Assembly (NCBI GenBank): GCA_963169195.1 | Contig: CAUJDN010000001.1 | Location: 1-45,184, forward strand | Direction: 5' to 3' | Length of the DNA stretch: 45,184 bases | From: Acidobacteriota bacterium | GTDB taxonomy: Bacteria > Acidobacteriota > Vicinamibacteria > Vicinamibacterales > UBA2999 | In this document: positions 15,735-22,439 of the stretch, in pieces | Layout of the letters: every line of letters begins with the position of its first letter | Numbering within the stretch: the stretch's first letter is position 1 | The notes under the pieces: model-generated | Database searches by the model: none | What the model was told of the DNA's origin: nothing | What the model saw: the letters and a program-made list of their open reading frames with translations, nothing else | Program-made: the position numbers and the translations under genes

Positions 15735-16428
15735 CCCGCCCCTGGTCCAGTATCAGCACGCGATCCGCGATCTCGTGCATCTCACGCCAGTCGTGCGTGA
15801 CGTACACCATCGGCACGTGCAGCTCGCGGCGGATGCGCAGCAGGTAGGGCAGGATGCGGTCCTTGCGGGACCGATCGACGGCGGTCAGCGGCTCGTCCAG
15901 CAGCAGGATGCGCGGCGCGGACATCAGCGCCCGCCCGAGGGCCACGCGCTGGCGCTCGCCGCCAGAGAGGTCCGCGACGCGGCGATCGACGAGGTGGGCG
16001 ATCTCGAGCGTCGTGCAGATGTGCTCGAGATCGTGACGGGAGTCGGGCGTGTCCGGCGAAGCCTTGGCGAAGCCGGAAGTCGGGAGTCGGGAGTCGGGAA
16101 GCGGGACACGGGAACGGGATGGCGCGCCGTAGAGCAGGTTGCCGCGCACGTCGAGGTGCGGGAAGAGCGCGACGTCCTGGGGGACGTAGCCGACCTGTCG
16201 CTGGTGCGGTGGCACGTTCACGCGCTGCCCGGTCGAGAACAGCAGCCGGTCGGCCACCCGCACATGGCCCGTGTCCGGGGTGCGCAGGCCCGCGATGACC
16301 TCCAGGAGCGACGTCTTCCCGCTGCCCGACGGGCCGAAGACCCCCAGCACCTCCACGGAAGCGGCGTCGGCCACCTCCAGCGTGAACCCGCCCTGGCGGA
16401 GCGCAATCGTGAACGCCAGCCGGATCAT
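15703..16428 (-). CDS. modC: Molybdate ABC transporter ATPase ModC, short form with repeat-derived insert
   Basis: ModC energises molybdate import. The 241-residue product has Walker A (FGPSGSGKTS), the Q-loop region (VGYVPQDVALFPH), signature LSGGERQRVALGRAL, Walker B ILLLDEPLTAVD and the switch His in YVTHDW. It stops at about the end of the ATPase domain, so it lacks the usual C-terminal Mop domain; a Mop domain is instead found in the divergent regulator. An in-frame stretch of about 25 residues (PLPDSRLPTSGFAKASPDTP) between NLLYG and the signature helix derives from short DNA repeats (16035-16120). Start ATG 16428 overlaps the modB stop by four bases. The 3' end overlaps the histidine kinase gene by 32 bp. 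Confidence 0.88.
   Translation of the reverse strand: MIRLAFTIALRQGGFTLEVADAASVEVLGVFGPSGSGKTSLLEVIAGLRTPDTGHVRVADRLLFSTGQRVNVPPHQRQVGYVPQDVALFPHLDVRGNLLYGAPSRSRVPLPDSRLPTSGFAKASPDTPDSRHDLEHICTTLEIAHLVDRRVADLSGGERQRVALGRALMSAPRILLLDEPLTAVDRSRKDRILPYLLRIRRELHVPMVYVTHDWREMHEIADRVLILDQGRVREVKERRDT
16035..16120. repeat. GGGAGTC tract interrupted by GGCGAAGCC repeat, inside modC
   Basis: Four GGGAGTC-type units flank a distinct motif, gtccggcgaagccttggcgaagccgg, which contains ggcgaagcc twice. The composite stays in frame with modC and encodes a Pro/Ser/Asp-rich loop absent from typical ModC. Confidence 0.8.
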
Positions 16429-17093
16429 GCCGCGCGCTTCCGGCGCTGGATGATGTTCGCGAGCAGCATGGCGCCGAAGGCCAGCGCCACCGACATCAGC
16501 AGCAGGTTGGCGGCATCGGCGTCGCGCCCCGCTTCGGTCAGGTTGAAGATGGCCACCGCCAGCGTCTGCGTCCGTCCGGGAATGCCGCCCGCGACGACAA
16601 TCGTGGCGCCGAACTCGCCCAGCGCGCGCGCGAAGCCGAGGATGGCGGCGGCGACGATGCTGCGCGTGGCGAGGGGGAGGGTGATGGTGAGGAAGACCCT
16701 GGCCGGTCCCGCGCCCAGCGTCGCGGCCACCCGCTCGTAGCGCACGTCCACCTGCTCGAACCCGGCGCGCACGGTGAGCACGATGAGCGGGAAGCTCATC
16801 ACCGCCATCGCCAGCACGACCGCCTTCCAGGTGAACACCACCTCGATGCCCGCGGCGTCGAGCGCCCGGCCCACGACGCTGTGGAGGCCCAGGACCTGCA
16901 GGAGCAGGAACCCCGTGGCCACGGGAGGCAGCACCAGCGGCAGCGCCAGCAGCGTTTCCACGACGGGTTTGCCGGTGAACGAGCGGCGCGCCAGCACGAA
17001 CGCCGCCCCGATGCCCAGAGGCAGCGCCACGAGCGTGGAGAGCACGCCCATCAGGGCGGTGAAGGCCGCGATGCTCAGGACGCCCTGCTCCAT
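16425..17093 (-). CDS. modB: Molybdate ABC transporter permease ModB
   Basis: The 222-residue membrane protein starts at ATG 17093, four bases after the modA stop; a longer frame upstream overlaps modA and is not conserved. Five to six hydrophobic segments are visible (AAFTALMGVLSTLVALPLG, LPLVLPPVATGFLLLQVLG, MSVALAFGAMLLANII). The cytoplasmic EAA-like loop ERVAATLGAGPARVFLTITL, which docks with ModC, and ARALGEFGATIVVAGG near the C-terminus are typical of ModB. It forms the channel for molybdate with ModC. Confidence 0.93.
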   Translation of the reverse strand: MEQGVLSIAAFTALMGVLSTLVALPLGIGAAFVLARRSFTGKPVVETLLALPLVLPPVATGFLLLQVLGLHSVVGRALDAAGIEVVFTWKAVVLAMAVMSFPLIVLTVRAGFEQVDVRYERVAATLGAGPARVFLTITLPLATRSIVAAAILGFARALGEFGATIVVAGGIPGRTQTLAVAIFNLTEAGRDADAANLLLMSVALAFGAMLLANIIQRRKRAA

Positions 17094-17097
17094 TGCG

Positions 17098-17874
17098 CTA
17101 CGTCCCGAGGTGCACGAAGCCCGCCGACTCGAAGACGGACTTCGCGGCGGCGGAGAAGAGGAACTGCACGAAGCGGGCGGCCTCCGCCTCGCGCGGCCCG
17201 CGCACCACCGCCACCGGGTAGCGGATGGTCGGCGCATCGGCAGGGGGCACGGCATACGCCACGGTCACCTCCGGAGCGGTGCGCGCGTCGGTGGCGAAGA
17301 CGACGCCGGCGTCCGCGCGCCCGGCGCGCACGGCCGCCAGCGCCGACCGCACGGTGAGCGTGGGCACGACCTTCGGGGCCACGGCGGCCCAGAGCCCGCG
17401 ACGCTCGAGCCACTGCCGCGCATAGACACCGGCGGGCACACTGTCGGGGTTCCCCAGCGCCACGCGCCTGACGCGCGAGCCCGCCAGATCGTCTGGTGTC
17501 AGGGCCTTCACCAGGCTGCGCGGCGGCACCACGACCACCAGCGTGTTCGACAGCAACTCGCGAATGGACCCGTTCACGAGGCGCCCGGACGCTGTGGCCA
17601 CGCCCATCTGCGCGTGGTCGGCGCTGATGAAGACATCCACGCGGGCGCCGGCAGCCACCTGCCTGGCCAGCACGTGCGATCCACCGGCGTTGACCGTCAC
17701 GCCTGCGCCGCCCGAGGCCTGCCACGCGCGCCCCGCCTCGGCCACCACGTCGGCCAGGCTGGACGCCGCGCTCACGGTCAGCGGCTGCGCGGCGGCGGCC
17801 ACGGGAGCCAGCGCGGCCAGCAGGCACCCGGCGATCCGGGCCAGAACCCGGCCATGGGTTGGTCTCTTCTGCAA
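17098..17874 (-). CDS. modA: Molybdate-binding periplasmic protein ModA
   Basis: The 258-residue solute-binding protein has a signal peptide (CLLAALAPVAAAAQP) followed by the family opening LTVSAASSLADVVAE, which contributes oxyanion-binding Ser residues. Other motifs are VNAGGSHVLARQVAAGARVDV (the family's S-x-x-L-x-x-Q-I-x-x-G-A-x-x-D-x-F region), LVNGSIRELLSNTLVVVVP, NPDSVPAGVYARQWL and GVVFATDA. The start is a TTG at 17874 in the short divergent region shared with the Mop regulator; no strong ribosome site is visible. It is the first gene of modABC. A palindrome at 17901-17914 probably controls it. Confidence 0.92.
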   Translation of the reverse strand: MQKRPTHGRVLARIAGCLLAALAPVAAAAQPLTVSAASSLADVVAEAGRAWQASGGAGVTVNAGGSHVLARQVAAGARVDVFISADHAQMGVATASGRLVNGSIRELLSNTLVVVVPPRSLVKALTPDDLAGSRVRRVALGNPDSVPAGVYARQWLERRGLWAAVAPKVVPTLTVRSALAAVRAGRADAGVVFATDARTAPEVTVAYAVPPADAPTIRYPVAVVRGPREAEAARFVQFLFSAAAKSVFESAGFVHLGT

Positions 17875-17883
17875 GTCAGATTG

Positions 17884-17889
17884 ATTTTA
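17884..17889 (-). promoter_or_regulatory. Candidate -10 of modABC
   Basis: On the minus strand TAAAAT lies 10 bases upstream of the modA TTG, in an AT-rich patch. The palindrome at 17901-17914 would fall in the -35 to -20 region of such a promoter, where a repressor would block polymerase. No good -35 is visible. Confidence 0.35.
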
Positions 17890-17900
17890 GCCAATTTCGT

Positions 17901-17914
17901 GTACGATATCGTCC
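17901..17914. promoter_or_regulatory. Palindromic operator between modA and the Mop regulator
   Basis: gtacgatatcgtcc contains a perfect 10-bp palindrome (acgatatcgt, 17903-17912), extended to 14 bp with one mismatch. It sits in the 45-bp gap between the divergent starts (17874 and 17920), so one bound dimer would cover both promoters. The placement fits molybdate-responsive control of modABC and autoregulation by the adjacent HTH-Mop protein; binding is inferred. Confidence 0.6.
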
Positions 17915-17919
17915 AAATC

Positions 17920-18438
17920 ATGCCACCCGGTCTCTTGACCGTCCGCGCGGCGGCCGAACGCCTCGGCGTGGGCTACTCCACGCTGAAGCAGTGGATCTAC
18001 GACGGTGCCGTTCGCACCGTGCGGACGCGCGGTGGCCACCACCGCCTCACCGAACTCGAAGTGCAGCGCCTGCTGCTGTCGGGCGCGGGCCCAGCCGGCG
18101 CATCTCTGTCCCCGAGGCTCCGTCGCTCATCTGCGTCATCTGCGTCCCGTCCATCCGCGCCATCTGCGTCCCGCCCATCTGCGTTCATCGGGGTCAGCGG
18201 CCGCAATCAGCTTCGGGGCATCGTCGAGGAGGTGCGCGGTGACGGGCTGCTCGCGCAGGTGCGGCTGCGCATCGGGGATCAGCGCCTGACGGCGATCATC
18301 ACCCAGGACGCGGTGGCCGAGCTGAAGCTGAAGCGAGGCGACGAGGCCGTGGCGGTGATCAAGTCCACCGAGGTGATGATCGGCCGAGAGGCCGCGGCAC
18401 TCGCCCCCCCCCGCCCCCGGGGCACGCGGAAGCGGTAG
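17920..18438 (+). CDS. Molybdate-responsive regulator: excisionase-type HTH plus Mop/TOBE domain
   Basis: The 172-residue protein starts at ATG 17920, very close to its probable operator and perhaps on a leaderless mRNA. Residues 1-50 are a MerR/excisionase-type helix-turn-helix (LLTVRAAAERLGVGYSTLKQW, GGHHRLTELEVQRLL). Residues about 90-155 match a single Mop/TOBE domain (GRNQLRGIVEEVRGDGLLA, LTAIITQDAVAELKLKRGD, AVIKSTEVMIG), which binds molybdate in known proteins. The linker (residues 60-90, Ser/Pro/Arg-rich) is encoded by a CATCTGCGT-type repeat. Divergence from modABC supports a ModE-like role with a different DNA-binding domain from classical ModE. The name modE is withheld for that reason. 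Confidence 0.87.
   Translation: MPPGLLTVRAAAERLGVGYSTLKQWIYDGAVRTVRTRGGHHRLTELEVQRLLLSGAGPAGASLSPRLRRSSASSASRPSAPSASRPSAFIGVSGRNQLRGIVEEVRGDGLLAQVRLRIGDQRLTAIITQDAVAELKLKRGDEAVAVIKSTEVMIGREAAALAPPRPRGTRKR
18113..18195. repeat. CATCTGCGT repeat forming the linker of the Mop regulator
   Basis: The tract has three copies of catctgcgt(c/t) separated by ccatccgc- and cgtccc-like units. It stays in frame and encodes the linker between the HTH and Mop domains. A related tract occurs at 42625-42680 in the his operon. Confidence 0.75.
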
Positions 18439-18454
18439 GATCGGGGTTCTCGGG

Positions 18455-18512
18455 TGTGGGTGTCCTTCGTGGGGTTTCGTGCTCCTCGTGGCTTCGTGGT
18501 TTCGTTTGTGAT
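18455..18512. repeat. TTCGTGG-type degenerate repeat upstream of the M28 gene
   Basis: Five to six units of (c/t)ttcgtgg/ttcgtg follow each other in the 89-bp gap before the peptidase gene. It encodes nothing convincing and could place promoter or leader elements for the M28 gene. Confidence 0.55.
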
Positions 18513-18527
18513 CTGAGAGGCGGCAGC

Positions 18528-20135
18528 ATGGCGCGGTCGGTGGTTTCCCTGGTTTCCCTTCTTTTCGTCGCCGTTGCACTCTCCGCGCAGGCGCCGCCGC
18601 AGGAACTCGATCTGGCCACCATCGGGCGCATCCGGACCGAGGCCATCCAGCGCTCGCAGGCGATGGATCACGTGTGGTGGCTCTCCGAGGTGCACACCCC
18701 GCGCGCCACGGGCACGCCTGCGTTCCAGCAGGCCTCCGAGTGGGCGATGAAGCGCTTCACCGAATGGGGCCTCCAGAACGTCCACCAGGAACGCTTTCCC
18801 TTCGGCCGGGGCTGGACCATCGAGCGCTTCTCGGCGCACATCGTCACCCCGCATGCCCAGGTGCTCATCGGGCAGCCGCGATGGAATTCGCCGTCGACCA
18901 CCGGCGCCGTGCTCGCCGATGTCGTGCAGGTGAAGGCGGCAAACGACAGCGAGCTGGCGAAGTACAAGGGGCAGCTCAGGGGGAAGATTGTCGTGATGCA
19001 GCCGGTGCGCGCCGTCCGCATGCTGGACGGCCGCATCATCCTCCGGATGGGCGAGGAGGAGTGGGAGGAGGCCATGCACACGCCGCTGGCGCCCGCGGCG
19101 CCGGGTGGCGGGCCGGGCGACGCGCAACGGGCGGCCATGGCCTTCCAGCAGTCCGTGCAGCAGTTCCTGGTCGCCGAGGGCGCGGCCGCGCTGCTCGAAC
19201 GCGGCAGCAACAGCGACGAAACCCCGGGCGGAAGCGACCTGTCGTGGATGCAGCAGCGCGTGGACGGCGGCACGATCTTCCCCACCAACGGCGGCAGCCG
19301 CGATCCCGAGGTGTCGCCGCAGGTGCCCTCGGCGACGCTGGCCGTCGAGCACTACAACCGGATCGTCCGCCTCATCGAGCGCGGGCAGCCCGTCCGCGTG
19401 GAAGTGGACATCCAGACGATGTTCCACCCGGAGACGGACCCGGCGGGCAATGCCATCAACACCATCGCGGAGATTCCCGGGACCGACCTCGCCGACGAGG
19501 TGGTCCTGCTCGGTGCGCACCTCGACAGCTATCCCTACGCCGGCGGCGCCACCGACAACGCCACGGGCTCGTCGGCGATGATGGAAGCCGTGCGCGTGAT
19601 CCAGGCGCTCGGGCTGAAGCCGCGGCGGACCATCCGCGTCGCGCTGTGGGCGGCCGAGGAGCAGGGCCTGCTCGGCTCGCGCGCCTACGTGCAGCGCCAC
19701 TACTACGACGCCGCGTCGGGCACGGCGAAGCCGGACCACCGGCACCTCGCGGCCTATTTCAACCTCGACAACGGGACCGGCCGCATCCTCGGCATGTGGG
19801 GCCAGGGCAACCTGGGCGCCGTCAGGATCTTCGAGCAGTGGGGCGACGCGGTGAAGGACCTCGGGTTCAAGGCCGTCAGCCCTCGCAGCGTCGGCGCGAC
19901 CGATCACGTCGCGTTCGACCAGGCGGGCCTGCCGGGCTTCCAGTTCATCCAGGAGCGGCTCGAGTACCAGTCCCGCACGCACCACTCGAACATGGACACG
20001 TTCGATCACGTGCAGCGCGAGGACCTGGTGCAGCAGGGTGCCGTCGCGGCGGTGTTTGCCTGGTACGCCGCCAACTGGCCCGAGAAACTGCCGCGCAAGG
20101 CGATGCCGCGCCACGGTGGGGGCTCGGGGTTCTGA
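18528..20135 (+). CDS. Secreted M28-family metallopeptidase
   Basis: M28 enzymes are two-zinc amino- or carboxypeptidases. The 535-residue product starts at ATG 18528 with GAGAGG eight bases upstream, giving a signal peptide (VVSLVSLLFVAVALSAQAP). A PA-type insert domain lies between about residues 130 and 270. The zinc set is visible: His331 and Asp343 in AHLDSYPYAGGATDN, catalytic Glu377 and ligand Glu378 in WAAEEQGLLGS, Asp414 in FNLDNGTGR, and His485/486 in RTHHSNMDTFD. It should act outside the cytoplasm in peptide scavenging. The last residues (GGGSGF) and the stop codon are formed by the start of the TTCTGGGG tract. It is probably transcribed separately from the S9 gene. Confidence 0.92.
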   Translation: MARSVVSLVSLLFVAVALSAQAPPQELDLATIGRIRTEAIQRSQAMDHVWWLSEVHTPRATGTPAFQQASEWAMKRFTEWGLQNVHQERFPFGRGWTIERFSAHIVTPHAQVLIGQPRWNSPSTTGAVLADVVQVKAANDSELAKYKGQLRGKIVVMQPVRAVRMLDGRIILRMGEEEWEEAMHTPLAPAAPGGGPGDAQRAAMAFQQSVQQFLVAEGAAALLERGSNSDETPGGSDLSWMQQRVDGGTIFPTNGGSRDPEVSPQVPSATLAVEHYNRIVRLIERGQPVRVEVDIQTMFHPETDPAGNAINTIAEIPGTDLADEVVLLGAHLDSYPYAGGATDNATGSSAMMEAVRVIQALGLKPRRTIRVALWAAEEQGLLGSRAYVQRHYYDAASGTAKPDHRHLAAYFNLDNGTGRILGMWGQGNLGAVRIFEQWGDAVKDLGFKAVSPRSVGATDHVAFDQAGLPGFQFIQERLEYQSRTHHSNMDTFDHVQREDLVQQGAVAAVFAWYAANWPEKLPRKAMPRHGGGSGF

Positions 20136-20258
20136 GGTTCTGAGGTTCTGGGGTTCTGGGGTTCTGGGGTTCTGGGGTTCTGAGGTTCTGGGGTTCTGAG
20201 GTTCTCGGGTTCTCGGGTTTCAGGGTCCCGGCCCCAGGCCCCAAGTCCCCGTCCCTCA
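20126..20258. repeat. TTCTGGGG 8-bp tandem repeat with CCCCAGGCCCCAAG tail
   Basis: About 11 units of ggggttct, gaggttct or cgggttct occupy 20126-20225, starting inside the M28 stop codon. A ccccaggccccaagtcccc tail follows, similar to tracts at 37471-37509 and 37735-37815. It resembles the tract at 9651-9726 closely. Confidence 0.9.
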
Positions 20259-20278
20259 GCACACCGGCCTCGTTCGCG

Positions 20279-20284
20279 TAGAAT
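20279..20284 (+). promoter_or_regulatory. Candidate -10 of the S9 peptidase gene
   Basis: TAGAAT lies 42 bases before the gene start, just past the repeat tract. An identical TAGAAT is found upstream of the permease gene (45018-45023). The -35 region is not clear. Confidence 0.35.
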
Positions 20285-20326
20285 CTCTTCCTCCGGCCGG
20301 ACCCTTCGGTCACCAGGAGGATGGCA

Positions 20327-22393
20327 ATGCGACGAGTCGTGCTCGCGGCGGCGGTGGCGGTTGCGATAGCGGGCGCCGGCGGAGCGCCGGCGCTGAACGC
20401 GGAACAGCAGGCGGCGCCAGCCGACCGCCTGGACCTGGACCTCTACTGGGAGTACGAGAGCGTCTCGGATCCCCAGCTCTCACCCGACGGCGGCCAGATC
20501 ATCTACACGCGACAGTGGATCGACAAGCTGAACGACAAACGCGAATCGTCGCTGTGGGTGATGAACGCGGACGGCTCGAAGAACCGCTTCCTCGTCCGCG
20601 GCGCCAACGCCCGCTGGTCTCCCACCGGCGATCGCATCGTCTACACCGCGCAGGGCGAACCGAAGGGCACGCAGGTCTTCGTGCGCTACATGGACGCCGA
20701 GGGCGCGGTGACGCAGATCACACGCGTTGAGAAGACGCCCGCCAATGTGGCCTGGTCACCTGATGGCACCTCGGTGGCGTTCACCATGATGGTGGAGCAG
20801 AAGAACACGTGGCCCGTCAAGATGCCGAAGGCGCCCGAGGGCGCCAAGTGGGTGGAGGCGCCGCGCGTCGTCGAGCGCCTGGACTATCGCCAGGACGGGC
20901 AGGGCTTCACCGACGACGGCTATCGGCATCTGTTCGTCGTGCCGGCCACCGGCGGGACGGCACGCCAGCTGACCGACGGCGACTGGGATCACAGCGGCGT
21001 GGAGTGGACGCCGGACGGTTCGCAGATTCTCTTCACTTCCCTTCGGATGCCGGATGCCGACCATCAGTGGCGCGAGAGCGAGATCTACGCCGTCACCGTG
21101 GCCACGGGCGCCATCGCGCAGCTGACCAGGCGCAAGGGGCCCGACGGCAATCCGAAGGTCTCGCCGGACGGCAGGCGCGTGGCCTACACCGGCTACGACT
21201 GGACGAAGAACACGTGGCAGGACAGCAAGCTCTACGTGATGGACGTCGACGGCAACAACCCGCGGCTGGTGTCCGGTGCGTGGGACCGCTCGCCACAGAA
21301 CCTGCAGTGGAAGGAGGACGGCACCGGCGTCTACTTCACGGCACAGGATCAAGGCACGCAGAACGTCTTCTTCCTGCCGCTGGCCGGCACGCGCGCGGAT
21401 GAGGTGCAGCCGGTCACCCGCGGCACGCACATGCTCGCGGCGTCGAGCATGGCGAAGGGCAGGGCCGTCGGCGTCCTCAGCTCGTTCAGCACGCCTCCCG
21501 ACGTCGTGACGTGGGACCTGGCCGCCCCGCAGCAGATCAGGCGGCTCACGGCGGTGAACGACGACATTCTCGCGGGCCGGAAGCTCGGCGAGGTGACGGA
21601 GATGTGGTACCCGTCCGTGGACGGTCTGAAGATCCAGGGCTGGTACATCACGCCGCCGGACTTCGACCCCGCGAAGAAGTACCCGATGCAGCTGCACATC
21701 CACGGCGGCCCGCACGGGATGTACAACGTCGGCTTCAACTACGGCTGGCAGGAGATGGCGGCCAACGGCTACGTCGTCCTCTACACGAACCCCCGCGGGA
21801 GCACGGGCTACGGGAGCGCGTTCGGCAACCAGATCATGCGCGCGTACCCGAGCAAGGACTACGACGACCTGATGGCCGGCGTGGACGAGCTGCTGAAGAA
21901 GGGCTTCGTGGACCCGCAGAACATGTTCGTCACCGGCTGCAGCGGCGGAGGCGTCCTCACCGCGTGGACGGTGGGCAAGACGGATCGCTTCGCCGCGGCG
22001 TCGGCGAACTGCCCCGTCATCGACTGGCTGAGCTTCGTCGGCACCACCGACGGCGCCACCTGGTACTACAACTTCGAGAAGCTCCCCTGGGAGGACCCGT
22101 CCGAGCACCTGCGCCGCTCACCCCTCACCTACGTCGGCAACGTCAAGACGCCGACGATGCTGATGACGGGCGTGCAGGACCTGCGGACGCCCATCCCGCA
22201 GACCGAGCAGTTCTACAGCGCGCTGAAGCTGCTGAAGGTGCCGACGGCCATGGTGCGCTTCAACAACGAGTGGCACGGCACCTCGTCCACGCCGTCGAAC
22301 TTCGTGCGGACGCAGCTGTACCTGCGGTACTGGTTCGACAGGCACAAGCGGGCGCCGGCTGCGACGTCATCGTCGCAGCCGCAGGAGCGATGA
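20327..22393 (+). CDS. Secreted S9-family prolyl oligopeptidase / acylaminoacyl peptidase
   Basis: The 688-residue serine peptidase starts at ATG 20327, six bases after AGGAGG; the ATG at 20321 is directly against that site and less likely. A signal peptide (VVLAAAVAVAIAGAGGAPA) is followed by a beta-propeller built of TolB/PD40 units (DPQLSPDGGQIIYTR, NVAWSPDGTSVAFT, GVEWTPDGSQILFTS). The catalytic domain from about residue 430 has HIHGGPHGMY, the nucleophile Ser539 in TGCSGGGVL, Asp618 in GVQDLRTPIPQ and His650 in NEWHGTS. The elbow GCSGGG differs from the common GxSYGG. It probably degrades peptides in the periplasm or outside. Confidence 0.93.
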   Translation: MRRVVLAAAVAVAIAGAGGAPALNAEQQAAPADRLDLDLYWEYESVSDPQLSPDGGQIIYTRQWIDKLNDKRESSLWVMNADGSKNRFLVRGANARWSPTGDRIVYTAQGEPKGTQVFVRYMDAEGAVTQITRVEKTPANVAWSPDGTSVAFTMMVEQKNTWPVKMPKAPEGAKWVEAPRVVERLDYRQDGQGFTDDGYRHLFVVPATGGTARQLTDGDWDHSGVEWTPDGSQILFTSLRMPDADHQWRESEIYAVTVATGAIAQLTRRKGPDGNPKVSPDGRRVAYTGYDWTKNTWQDSKLYVMDVDGNNPRLVSGAWDRSPQNLQWKEDGTGVYFTAQDQGTQNVFFLPLAGTRADEVQPVTRGTHMLAASSMAKGRAVGVLSSFSTPPDVVTWDLAAPQQIRRLTAVNDDILAGRKLGEVTEMWYPSVDGLKIQGWYITPPDFDPAKKYPMQLHIHGGPHGMYNVGFNYGWQEMAANGYVVLYTNPRGSTGYGSAFGNQIMRAYPSKDYDDLMAGVDELLKKGFVDPQNMFVTGCSGGGVLTAWTVGKTDRFAAASANCPVIDWLSFVGTTDGATWYYNFEKLPWEDPSEHLRRSPLTYVGNVKTPTMLMTGVQDLRTPIPQTEQFYSALKLLKVPTAMVRFNNEWHGTSSTPSNFVRTQLYLRYWFDRHKRAPAATSSSQPQER

Positions 22394-22398
22394 GCGCG

Positions 22399-22426
22399 GG
22401 AAGGGCAGCGCTCACGCGGCCCTTCC
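22399..22426. terminator. Possible bidirectional terminator hairpin
   Basis: ggaagggc (22399-22406) pairs perfectly with gcccttcc (22419-22426) across a 12-base loop, between the convergent S9 and CarboxypepD-like genes. There is no T-run, so termination is only a suggestion from position. Confidence 0.4.
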
Positions 22427-22439
22427 ACGCCTCCGCGAT

